A DNA stretch of 6,609 bases from Candidatus Omnitrophota bacterium (GTDB lineage: Bacteria; Omnitrophota; Gorgyraeia; Tantalellales; Tantalellaceae). Location of the stretch: positions 1-6,609 of the forward strand of contig JAHIZQ010000164.1 in the NCBI GenBank assembly GCA_018814505.1, in the 5' to 3' direction. A program made the translations under genes and the position numbers. The notes beneath the pieces are model-generated. The model was not told the origin of the DNA. It saw nothing but the letters and a program-made list of their open reading frames with translations, and ran no database searches. Positions 1 to 6,514 of this stretch are shown here, piece after piece (positions within the stretch are counted from its first letter, which is position 1; every line of letters begins with the position of its first letter).

Positions 1-2
1 CG

Positions 3-878
3 GAACCTGAACAATTGGAAGGGATTATTAAAGAGAGTTTGGAGGAAGTTGGTATTTCTCCAAATAAAGTTAATCTTTCAGTTTCGGGGCCGGATGTTAT
101 CGTAAGGTTTATCGATTTCCCTAAAATGACAGAGGAACAGCTTGAAGACGCTTTAGTCTACGAAGCAGAGAAGTACATTCCGTTTAACTTAAGCGAAGTC
201 ATTACGGATTTTATTATTTTGGGTGATGCTCAGGAATCTGGACAGATGAAGGTTATTTTGGCGGCGGCAAAAAAATCCATGGTTTTGCCCATGCTTGAAG
301 TAATTAAGCAGGTGGGGATGGAGGTTGAAGTTGTAGACGTAGATTCATTCGCTTTATTCAATGCTTTTTTTTATGCGAATCCTCTCGTTGAAAACAAGTG
401 TTACGCTTTATTGGATTTTGGGCATTCTCGAACCAATGTGTTAATTTCAGATGGGAAAGCCCCTTGTTTTATCCGGCAAATTCAAATTGGTGGTAAAAAT
501 ATTGATGAATCGTTGATTAGAGATTTATCTCTAAGTCTGGAAGAAAGTGAAAAATGCAAACTTGGATTATCCGAATTGGATAAAGACGCAATAATGAAGT
601 CTACCACACCTATTCTGGATAGTTTACTTAAAGAGTTACAGCTTTCGTTTACTTACTTTGAAAACAGAACGAATAAAAAAATTGAAGAAATTTATTGTTG
701 CGGAGGGATGATAGAACAAGAAAGAGTTTTTGAATACTTGAATGAGAATTTGGGAATACAAATGAAAAAATGGAATTTGTTCAATAGTATTGGTTTTTCA
801 GGAAATCTTTCACAGGAAGACGTGCATTCTGTGTCGTCACAGCTTGTGGTTAGTTTGGGATTGGCGCTTAGAGGATAG
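3..878 (+). CDS. pilM: Type IV pilus assembly protein PilM, 5'-truncated by the window edge
   Basis: Actin-like cytoplasmic ATPase-fold protein of the type IV pilus alignment subcomplex; in known systems it sits under the inner membrane and binds the N-terminal peptide of PilN. The frame is open to the left edge (the codons before the TTG at 15 read E-P-E-Q), so that TTG is an internal codon. About 291 residues are present against a usual 340-360, so the first strand with the DxGSSSxK phosphate motif lies outside the window. Visible family signatures are the EAEKYIPFNLSEV segment (about 162-200), the second phosphate motif LLDFGHSRTNVLI (about 408-446) and the adenosine-type CCGG motif (about 696-707). 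It ends in TAG at 876-878. The following pilN, with its PilM-binding peptide, supports the call. No frameshift is seen. The family assignment is firm; only the start is unknown. Confidence 0.93.
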   Translation, partial: EPEQLEGIIKESLEEVGISPNKVNLSVSGPDVIVRFIDFPKMTEEQLEDALVYEAEKYIPFNLSEVITDFIILGDAQESGQMKVILAAAKKSMVLPMLEVIKQVGMEVEVVDVDSFALFNAFFYANPLVENKCYALLDFGHSRTNVLISDGKAPCFIRQIQIGGKNIDESLIRDLSLSLEESEKCKLGLSELDKDAIMKSTTPILDSLLKELQLSFTYFENRTNKKIEEIYCCGGMIEQERVFEYLNENLGIQMKKWNLFNSIGFSGNLSQEDVHSVSSQLVVSLGLALRG

Positions 879-910
879 TTTTTATTCGACAAAAACGAAT
901 TGTGGTCATT

Positions 911-1516
911 ATGATAGAGATAAATTTATTGCCAAAAGAACTTAGGAAAGTGGAAAAAGTTGCTATGCAACTGCCGAACATACCGCTTTTACCCATTGTA
1001 GTGGGCGTTTTAGCAATACTAGTGGTTGTTAGCGGGGTATTGGGCGTCTTAGAAATAAAAACTAAAAAAAATTTGACAAAGCTAAATGAAAAATGGAATG
1101 TGATGAGTCCGCAGAGAGAAAAAACAGGTAAAATTATTACGGAAATTGCGGCTAATGAAAAAAAAGTTTCCGCGATAAGAAAAATTGCCAAACCTGAGTT
1201 GAACTGGACAAAGTTACTTGAAGGGGTAAATCAATCTGTTATTCCGAATATTTGGTTAGCGGATATTGGGCTAGGGCGTTCTATCCCCGGGAACAAAGAA
1301 AATAAAGATTTCGGTTGCCTTGAGGTGGTAGGGTACGCTTTGGGAAACAGTGAACAAGCGACACTTCTGGTAGCAAAGTTCATTAATAACTTAGAGGAAA
1401 ATAAAGATTTTTCTGATTATTTTGAAACGATAGAATTGCATAGTCTCAATAAACGTGAAGTTTACGATGAAGAAGTAATGATGTTTGAGTTGGATTGTTA
1501 TCTAAAAAAAATGTAG
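911..1516 (+). CDS. pilN: Type IV pilus assembly protein PilN
   Basis: Bitopic inner-membrane protein that links cytoplasmic PilM to PilO. I place the start at the ATG at 911 because it gives M-I-E-I-N-L-L-P, the conserved N-terminal peptide known to dock into PilM; an in-frame GTG at 902 would add three residues (M-V-I) ahead of it. Neither start has a convincing Shine-Dalgarno sequence. The 201-residue protein has a short cytoplasmic head, one transmembrane segment at about residues 24-47 (rich in V, L, I), a charged coiled-coil-like stretch at about 50-93, then the periplasmic ferredoxin-like domain with the family-typical run LNWTKLLEGVNQ (97-108) and PNIWLADI (112-119). Length is normal for PilN. 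It follows pilM by 32 bases and is probably translated from the same message. Confidence 0.92.
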   Translation: MIEINLLPKELRKVEKVAMQLPNIPLLPIVVGVLAILVVVSGVLGVLEIKTKKNLTKLNEKWNVMSPQREKTGKIITEIAANEKKVSAIRKIAKPELNWTKLLEGVNQSVIPNIWLADIGLGRSIPGNKENKDFGCLEVVGYALGNSEQATLLVAKFINNLEENKDFSDYFETIELHSLNKREVYDEEVMMFELDCYLKKM

Positions 1517-1568
1517 ATTTAAGTATTCAGTGAATTTTTGGGTTAACGAAAAAAAGACGCGTGAAAAT

Positions 1569-2174
1569 ATGATGAATCTAGAGATAGGCAGGATAACGCC
1601 GGAAAAAATTAGAGAGTTATTCGCTGATGAAAAAATCCGGTTTTATTCTGTAGCGGCCATTGGGGCGGTTTCGGCGATGCTTTATATTTTTTTGGCGATT
1701 ACTCCAAAGTGTTTTTTTCTGTCAAACGCTTCAAGAGAAATAAGAGACTTACAAAATAATATCGAATTGGTAGAAAACAGAATTCGTAGTCTTGATGTGT
1801 TGGCAGAAAAGTTAAATGATTTAAGTGTGGAGCTAAAAGGTTACTCGAATGGGTTGCCTGCTAAAAAAGATCTTCCGGAGTTTTTAGAGGAACTATCTTT
1901 AATCGCGAAGAGTTCCGGAATTAAGATTTTAAGTATAACTCCCGCGGTGGTGGGTTTTACGGGCGATATGGACGCGAAGGAGAAAGTTTATTACCATGCG
2001 GTTCCTATTGTTGTAACTGCAGAAAGCGGGTATTACCAGTTGGAAAGTTTTATAAACAGTCTTGAAAGTAGTGAGCGGTTTGTTACGATAACGGATTTGA
2101 AAGTACAAAGTAACGCAAAATCGCCGCGAAGGCACAACGTAAAGGTAAGCTTAAGAATATATGTTTCAGATTAA
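1569..2174 (+). CDS. pilO: Type IV pilus assembly protein PilO
   Basis: Inner-membrane partner of PilN; the PilN-PilO heterodimer passes signals between PilM and the periplasmic PilP/PilQ. The start is uncertain. Two adjacent ATG codons at 1569 and 1572 give MMNLEIGRITPEK; an upstream in-frame GTG at 1530 would add 13 residues and shrink the gap to pilN to 13 bases. No start has a clear ribosome binding site, and I prefer ATG. From 1569 the protein is 201 residues: a cytoplasmic leader, a transmembrane segment at about 25-45, a coiled coil at about 55-90 (heptad-like, with VENRIRSLDVLAEKL), and a ferredoxin-like PilO domain at about 100-201 containing PEFLEELSLIAKSSGIKI and YYQLESFINSLESSERF, both typical of the family. 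The last 14 bases overlap the start of pilP, which suggests coupled translation. Confidence 0.9.
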   Translation: MMNLEIGRITPEKIRELFADEKIRFYSVAAIGAVSAMLYIFLAITPKCFFLSNASREIRDLQNNIELVENRIRSLDVLAEKLNDLSVELKGYSNGLPAKKDLPEFLEELSLIAKSSGIKILSITPAVVGFTGDMDAKEKVYYHAVPIVVTAESGYYQLESFINSLESSERFVTITDLKVQSNAKSPRRHNVKVSLRIYVSD

Positions 2175-2550
2175 AAGTGAAAAACTCGTCATAGGTGCTT
2201 TAAAATGTTTAGCTATTTTGGTAAGCGTGATACAGCTGACTTTTAGTCCTACAGTTGTTTCGGCTGAGGGGCAGGATTCTTCGAGTGAACGTAGAGATCC
2301 TTTTGTCGCGCTTGTGGGGATTCAGAAAGAAACAGTTCAAGTTGGTGAAAACGATTTTTCAATTGATGATATTGCGTTTCAGGGCACGGTTATAACTCCT
2401 GATGGTACCCGTAACGCGATTATAAATGGTGAAGTAGTCAGTGAAGGCGACATGATAGCTCAGGGGATTGTTGAGTCAATCGGTAAAAATGCTATTGTAT
2501 TAAGAATAAACGGAGATAAATACGAGTTAAAACTTTTTGAAGAGAGGTAA
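2161..2550 (+). CDS. pilP: PilP-like periplasmic type IV pilus protein
   Basis: Short (129 residues) periplasmic linker protein placed where pilP belongs, between pilO and the secretin. A hydrophobic segment at residues 9-30 followed by V-V-S-A|E-G suggests a type I signal peptide cut after residue 35. The RRDPF motif at 44-48 matches the RDPF signature of PilP and related T4P/T2SS linkers. Residues 66-129 look like the small beta-rich homology-region domain shared by PilP and GspC (FQGTVITPDGTRNAIING, then GDMIAQG and YELKL). Classical PilP is a lipoprotein of about 170-180 residues; here the only early cysteine (residue 15) is preceded by lysine and does not form a lipobox, so this version is probably not lipidated or may stay membrane-anchored. 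It overlaps pilO by 14 bases and is 27 bases from pilQ. The call rests on context plus the motif. Confidence 0.8.
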   Translation: MFQIKSEKLVIGALKCLAILVSVIQLTFSPTVVSAEGQDSSSERRDPFVALVGIQKETVQVGENDFSIDDIAFQGTVITPDGTRNAIINGEVVSEGDMIAQGIVESIGKNAIVLRINGDKYELKLFEER

Positions 2551-2562
2551 TACACAATATAA

Positions 2563-2570
2563 AAGGAGAG
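2563..2570 (+). promoter_or_regulatory. Strong ribosome binding site of the secretin gene
   Basis: AAGGAGAG lies seven bases before the ATG at 2578. It fixes the secretin start and contrasts with pilN, pilO and pilP upstream, which have no clear Shine-Dalgarno sequence. The difference suggests the multimeric secretin is translated more strongly than the alignment proteins on the same message (inference). Confidence 0.8.
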
Positions 2571-2577
2571 AAGTTAA

Positions 2578-4353
2578 ATGAAAACAAAAAAGAACATAAA
2601 TAAATCTTTAAAATGGGCTGTTTGTTTTATAGCGATTGTTTTCATGAGTCCGCTACTTTACGCCCAGGTAAAAGCGGTTTCCTCGCCTACTGGCGGAATT
2701 GACGAAGCTCTGCCGGTCGCGGATTTATCCCAACCATTGCCAAAATCGGGGAATATAACCGTGAATTTTAAAGATGTTGATATCCAGACGGTTTTACATT
2801 ATCTTTCAGAGGTTAGTGGTTTGGATATTGTTCCTTCACCCGGAGTAGAAGGAACCGTTACAATGCGCCTTAGAGACAAACCCTGGGAGGTTGCTTTAGA
2901 TATCGTTACAAGAAATTACAGTTACGCTTATACCAAGGATGATGAAAAAGGCATTATTAGGGTTATGCCCAAAGCTAGTTTGCAAGGAGAGGAACCTATA
3001 ACGGCAGTTATACCCCTAAATTACATAATCGAAAGTACGGATGAGTCATACTCGGGTGACGATGAAGACGAAGGTTCTCAAAGTTCCGACCAAAATATAA
3101 CACAGCTTATGAAGGCGATTAACTCTGTGATTTTCCCCCAGTCAGGAGAGCAAGCCACGTTTTTACCCACAGTAAACTCAATAGTCATTACCGCTATTCC
3201 GGCTCGAGTGGGCGCTATAAAGGATATGCTGGCGAAAATTGATAAGAAAACACCTCAGATTATGCTAGAAGCAAAAATAGTAGAAGTGACGTTAGACAGA
3301 AATGATCAATTCGGTATTGATTGGAACGCTGTAGTGTCTGCTAGCGGTGCGAATAGGCCCACTACGTTTCCGTTTAGAAATGATGGAACCTTAAATTTTT
3401 TGCCGTCCAAACAAACCAATTATTATCCGGCAACTACTTCAGACGGCACGAGTTTGAATGGTATGAGCAATTTCCCTATTGTAGATGCTTTTAGCGCTGT
3501 GGGACAAAGAATAAATCCGGGAACTTTTACTACAACTTTGAATGCCGCAAATGTGTTTTCATTTGGATCATTGAATTTTAGCCAGTTTTCCGCCACGCTA
3601 AGAATGATTGATGAAAGGGATGACACAAAAATACTGTCTAGTCCGCGGATAACGACGCTTAACAACCAGCCGGCGGTTATAAAGGTTATAAGTAACGTTT
3701 TCCTTCAAAAACAGCAAACATCAACAGATACGGCATCAGTAGTTACTGTCGAGTTTGAAAAAGATCCGAGAGAAATAGGTGTTATTTTAAAAGTTACGCC
3801 GCACATTAATGAAGTAGGCGAAATTATGGTGAATCTTAATCCGCAGGTATCTAGCGAATTGGCTTTTGAGGAATTGAGTGTTAGCGGAAGTACCAATACC
3901 GTTGCGATGACCTACAATTCAAGAGAGGCAGATACACAGGTAATGGTTAAAGATGGAGAAACGATATTTATAGGAGGTCTTATAACTGAAACAAAGGCGA
4001 AAGAAGATCATAAACTTCCTATTTTGGGTGATGTTTTTGGAGGGATTCCTTTGGTGGGAGAACTTTTTAAGTATCGGCAGGACAACGTTGATAAAACGGA
4101 GGTTGTGTTCTTCATTACGGTAAACATTTTAGACGAGGATAAAGAATCCATAAAAAAATCGGAATTGCATTCGCGGTTATACAGGGAATATTATTTAGAC
4201 CAAACGGAAGACCAAAAGGAGAAAAAAAGACCTGCTCTCAAAAAAGGCAAGTTAAGAAGTTCTCGAAAAAAAGTTGAAGTTAAAAAAATGGGTACATTGG
4301 ATGTCGAACAAAATAAAGAAATAAAACCGATATTTGATTTTAGAAAACGTTAA
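2578..4353 (+). CDS. pilQ: Type IV pilus secretin PilQ (GspD/PilQ family)
   Basis: Outer-membrane secretin; in this family 12-15 subunits form the gated pore through which the pilus fibre passes. The 591-residue product begins with a signal peptide (basic KTKKNINKSLK, hydrophobic core 12-28, cleavage near Y-A|Q at 29). A single STN domain follows at about 58-131 (VNFKDVDIQTVLHYLSEVSG), then an N1-type secretin_N domain at about 142-222, which carries an acidic insert (152-171). The secretin core runs from about 226 to 518. Its hallmarks are present: QIMLEAKIVEVTLD, ILSSPRITTLNN, VKDGETIFIGGLI (457-469), and LPILGD then IPLVGELFK near 480-498 with a short FGG insertion between the two halves. 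No AMIN domains are present, so it is shorter than proteobacterial PilQ. Residues 519-591 form a tail with about 23 Lys/Arg that ordinary secretins lack. The start is fixed by the ribosome binding site at 2563. Confidence 0.95.
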   Translation: MKTKKNINKSLKWAVCFIAIVFMSPLLYAQVKAVSSPTGGIDEALPVADLSQPLPKSGNITVNFKDVDIQTVLHYLSEVSGLDIVPSPGVEGTVTMRLRDKPWEVALDIVTRNYSYAYTKDDEKGIIRVMPKASLQGEEPITAVIPLNYIIESTDESYSGDDEDEGSQSSDQNITQLMKAINSVIFPQSGEQATFLPTVNSIVITAIPARVGAIKDMLAKIDKKTPQIMLEAKIVEVTLDRNDQFGIDWNAVVSASGANRPTTFPFRNDGTLNFLPSKQTNYYPATTSDGTSLNGMSNFPIVDAFSAVGQRINPGTFTTTLNAANVFSFGSLNFSQFSATLRMIDERDDTKILSSPRITTLNNQPAVIKVISNVFLQKQQTSTDTASVVTVEFEKDPREIGVILKVTPHINEVGEIMVNLNPQVSSELAFEELSVSGSTNTVAMTYNSREADTQVMVKDGETIFIGGLITETKAKEDHKLPILGDVFGGIPLVGELFKYRQDNVDKTEVVFFITVNILDEDKESIKKSELHSRLYREYYLDQTEDQKEKKRPALKKGKLRSSRKKVEVKKMGTLDVEQNKEIKPIFDFRKR

Positions 4354-4367
4354 AAGATGAACAGAGT

Positions 4368-4403
4368 TACGATAGATAGAAGAAGTGTATCCGTATTTTT
4401 TTT
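4368..4403 (+). terminator. Possible weak rho-independent terminator after pilQ
   Basis: TACGATA (4368-4374) can pair with TAT plus CGTA (4388-4390 and 4392-4395), leaving one bulged C, around a 13-base loop. The stem is followed immediately by eight T (4396-4403). The position, 15 bases after the pilQ stop, and the T-run fit a terminator. The stem is short and AU-rich, so it may terminate only partially or be chance. Confidence 0.35.
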
Positions 4404-4454
4404 AACTTAAGAGTTGTAATATTTTTTCCGTTTCATTTTCATTTCCCCTGTATA

Positions 4455-4491
4455 CTAACAAGTGTCGCTGAGTAGAGGAGACACTTGTTAG
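4455..4491. repeat. Perfect 12-bp inverted repeat with 13-base spacer
   Basis: CTAACAAGTGTC (4455-4466) is the exact reverse complement of GACACTTGTTAG (4480-4491), separated by 13 bases (4467-4479). With three single-base bulges on the right side the pairing can extend outward to 4448-4501. No T-run follows on either strand, so it is not a classical terminator. A TATACT hexamer (4451-4456) overlaps the left arm, which would fit either an operator over a promoter or an RNA hairpin in the DUF2344-rng leader. Function is unknown. Confidence 0.75.
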
Positions 4492-4536
4492 CTAATCACA
4501 GTTCCAAATTATGCGTTAAAACATTAGTAGAAAAAA

Positions 4537-4824
4537 ATGAAAAAATATGATTTCACCTTTGAGAAAAAGGGAAAGATGGTTTACATATCCCACCTTGACG
4601 TAATGATGCTATTTCGTAGAGCCGTTAGAAGAGCGGCTGTACCTTTTGTTTTAACAAAAGGGTTTTCTCCGCGGGTAAAAATAAGTATTCCCAAAGCTTT
4701 AAAATTGGGCGTGGAAAGTTCTAATGAAGAGATGTCTTTGTGGCTGAATGATGAAATGGCTCGAGATGAGGTAATGAGGTTAATCAACATGGAATTGCCG
4801 AAAGAAATAAAAATTTTAAACTAA
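4537..4824 (+). CDS. Half-length DUF2344 / TIGR03936-type radical-SAM-associated protein
   Basis: Matches the N-terminal half of the DUF2344 family (TIGR03936, radical SAM-linked protein), whose biochemical role is unsettled. Recognisable family features are YISHLDVMMLFRRAVRRA (16-33), the KGFSPRVKIS block (41-50) and LGVESSNEEM (57-66). Family members are usually about 190-230 residues; this one is 95 and stops after the LPKEIKIL segment. The three downstream frames do not continue the domain in the 75 bases before rng, so this is a genuinely short gene or a decayed remnant, not a simple frameshift. No radical-SAM partner is in the window, although in other bacteria it is commonly adjacent or fused. 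The start is the only ATG after an in-frame stop at 4528, and it has no Shine-Dalgarno sequence. The position just before rng agrees with the family's known neighbourhood. Confidence 0.78.
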   Translation: MKKYDFTFEKKGKMVYISHLDVMMLFRRAVRRAAVPFVLTKGFSPRVKISIPKALKLGVESSNEEMSLWLNDEMARDEVMRLINMELPKEIKILN

Positions 4825-4882
4825 AAACATGGGATATTTTATATTTCGAACAGGGAACTATTGTTTGTAAAATTTGAAGAGA

Positions 4883-4890
4883 AGAAAGGA
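4883..4890 (+). promoter_or_regulatory. Ribosome binding site of rng
   Basis: AGAAAGGA ends nine bases before the ATG at 4900 and supports that start. The intervening bases are very A/T-rich, which would keep the initiation region unstructured. Confidence 0.65.
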
Positions 4891-4899
4891 TAATATATA

Positions 4900-6447
4900 A
4901 TGTCAAAAGAAACAAAGAAGTTAGATGGGGGTTTGCCGGCTGGCAAAATAATTTTGGTTAATGTTAGTCCCGCGGAAAAACGGATCGCGATATTGGATAA
5001 CGGTGAATTGGTGGATTTTTTTATGGAAAGGCAAAGTACGGAACATTATGCTGGAAGTATTTACAAAGGCAGGGTTAATTCTGTGCTTCCCGGGATTGAA
5101 GCCGTATTTGTTGATATTGGTCTTGAAAAAAATGGTTTTTTGCATGTGAGCGATGTTATAGACAAGAGTTCTGTTTTGAAGGAAATGATCTTGGATGATG
5201 ATGAACCTACTTTTAAAAGGGTTGTTAAAAAAAATCATCCAAAAATAAAAGATATTCTTAAAACCGGAGAAAAAATTATAGTGCAAGTTATAAAAGAAGC
5301 GATAAGTACGAAAGGGCCTAGGCTTACTACATACGTTAGTATTCCCGGGAGATATCTTGTGTTAACCCCTTATGACAAGGGAATAGGCATATCACGTCGA
5401 ATAATAGACAAAAACGAACGTAAACGAATACGAGAGATTTTGAATAAAATGGGTTTTTTAGATAATGTCGGATGTATTGTGCGTACGGTGGCAGAGAACA
5501 AAAGTGAACAAGAGCTTAAAGGTGAGCTGAAGTATTTGTTGAATCTCTGGGAAAGAATTAAAAAACGCGCGGAAAAACAAAACGCGCCGGCAAATGTATA
5601 TGAAGAATACGGGATCGTGCTTCGCATGATAAGAGATATTTTTACAAATGATGTTTCTCAGCTTATTGTTGATTCGAATGAAGAATATGTGCGAATTAAT
5701 AAGTTTCTCAAGGCGTTTATGCCCGCATTGAAAAAGAAAGTTAAATTATACAATGACCGGGTGCCGTTGTTTTTCAAATATAATTTGGACAAAAAAATAG
5801 ATGAAATTTGTGAAAGGAAAGTCACGCTTAAAAGCGGCGGGTATTTAATAATAGAGCAAACGGAGGGAGTTGTTGTTATAGATGTGAATACGGGAAGTTT
5901 TGTCGGCAAAGAGAGTTTGGAAGAAACCGCGTTTAAAACGAATACTGAGGCCGCGGAAGAAATCCCAAAACAGCTAATGCTACGTGACATAGGAGGCATA
6001 ATTATCATCGATTTTATCGATATGGATACAAAGGATCATCGAGATAAAATCTTTCGAGTATTACAACAAAAATTGCAAAAAGATAAAGCCCGAATAAATG
6101 TGCGTGCAATTTCACAATTTGGAGTAGTTGAGATGACCCGACAACGCCGGCGAAAGAGCCTGGAAGGGACGTCTCGCGTAGAATGTCCGTATTGCGGGGG
6201 TAAGGGGAAAATTAAGAGCGTGGAAACGATAGCAATAGAAACTGCCCGTAAAATAGAAAGAGTTTTAGCCGATAGTAGTAAAAAGCATAAGCACATAAAA
6301 GTTAGTTCTCACCCCGATGTTAATGCCGCTTTAATTTCAGAGCAAGCCCGTATACTAAGTGGAATACAGCGTAAATACAGGTGTAAAATTGAGCTTAGTG
6401 AAGATGCCGGGTTGCATATAGAAGACACGGTTATTTATGAACAATAA
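4900..6447 (+). CDS. rng: Ribonuclease G (RNase E/G family)
   Basis: Endoribonuclease of the RNase E/G family, which cuts single-stranded AU-rich RNA, matures the 5' end of 16S rRNA and initiates mRNA decay in the cytoplasm. The 515-residue protein is close to the usual RNase G length and lacks the long RNase E scaffold tail. Order: N-terminal RNase-H-like strand region (about 17-45), S1-like RNA-binding domain starting at GSIYKGRV (52-59) with GIEAVFVDIG and GFLHVSDV, a 5'-sensor region (about 138-250), then the catalytic DNase-I-like subdomain. Catalytic aspartates are D328 in VIDVNTGSF and D371 in GGIIIIDFIDMD; their 43-residue spacing equals that of E. coli RNase E D303/D346. The zinc-link C429-P-Y-C432 lies 101 residues after D328, again as in RNase E (C404). 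QFGVVEMTRQRRRKSL (406-421) is another family signature. All key residues are present, so an active enzyme is expected. A short all-alpha/beta C-terminal domain follows. Confidence 0.96.
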   Translation: MSKETKKLDGGLPAGKIILVNVSPAEKRIAILDNGELVDFFMERQSTEHYAGSIYKGRVNSVLPGIEAVFVDIGLEKNGFLHVSDVIDKSSVLKEMILDDDEPTFKRVVKKNHPKIKDILKTGEKIIVQVIKEAISTKGPRLTTYVSIPGRYLVLTPYDKGIGISRRIIDKNERKRIREILNKMGFLDNVGCIVRTVAENKSEQELKGELKYLLNLWERIKKRAEKQNAPANVYEEYGIVLRMIRDIFTNDVSQLIVDSNEEYVRINKFLKAFMPALKKKVKLYNDRVPLFFKYNLDKKIDEICERKVTLKSGGYLIIEQTEGVVVIDVNTGSFVGKESLEETAFKTNTEAAEEIPKQLMLRDIGGIIIIDFIDMDTKDHRDKIFRVLQQKLQKDKARINVRAISQFGVVEMTRQRRRKSLEGTSRVECPYCGGKGKIKSVETIAIETARKIERVLADSSKKHKHIKVSSHPDVNAALISEQARILSGIQRKYRCKIELSEDAGLHIEDTVIYEQ

Positions 6448-6500
6448 AACTTGCTAAGGTAACTATGTTTTGGCCTAAAAATATGATATACTTGTACTAC

Positions 6501-6506
6501 AGGAGG
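6501..6506 (+). promoter_or_regulatory. Ribosome binding site of the prepilin gene
   Basis: AGGAGG followed by eight bases and GTG at 6515. This near-consensus site decides the GTG start, which is otherwise supported by the prepilin leader it opens. Confidence 0.8.
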
Positions 6507-6514
6507 GCTGAAAA

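Noticed and set aside
15..17. TTG at 15 as the pilM start
   Set aside because: The frame is open to the window edge, and the missing N-terminal actin-like motif shows the true start is upstream.
884..900. Small inverted repeat ATTCG/CGAAT with a seven-base loop between pilM and pilN
   Set aside because: Five pairs in AT-rich DNA are expected by chance, and there is no T-run or other supporting signal.
2161..2220. Lipobox around cysteine 15 of PilP
   Set aside because: The residues before the cysteine are A-L-K; lysine at -1 is incompatible with a lipobox.
4414..4456. Promoter with TATACT as -10 before DUF2344
   Set aside because: TATACT at 4451-4456 is a fair -10, but no -35 resembling TTGACA lies 16-19 bases upstream, and the TG before it is one base out of place for an extended -10. 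Not strong enough to annotate.
4800..4899. Frameshift explaining the short DUF2344 gene
   Set aside because: All three + frames were read; none continues the family domain, and only 75 bases remain before rng, too few for the missing half.
4961..5149. 62-codon + strand frame within rng
   Set aside because: It is out of frame with rng across the S1 domain, has no ribosome binding site and no family resemblance.
4921..5286. 121-codon open frame on the minus strand inside rng
   Set aside because: It lies wholly opposite a conserved, motif-complete RNase G gene, has no recognisable domain, and is the sort of shadow AT-rich coding DNA produces. The other minus-strand frames (868-1191, 3423-3665, 5658-6008, 6036-6296) are rejected for the same reason.
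6470..6500. Promoter before the prepilin gene (TATGAT at 6482, TATACT at 6487; TTGGCC at 6470 as a sigma-54-like element)
   Set aside because: The -10-like hexamers have no matching -35, and TTGGCC is not followed by the TGC element at the spacing sigma-54 needs. A promoter may exist, but the sequence does not fix it.
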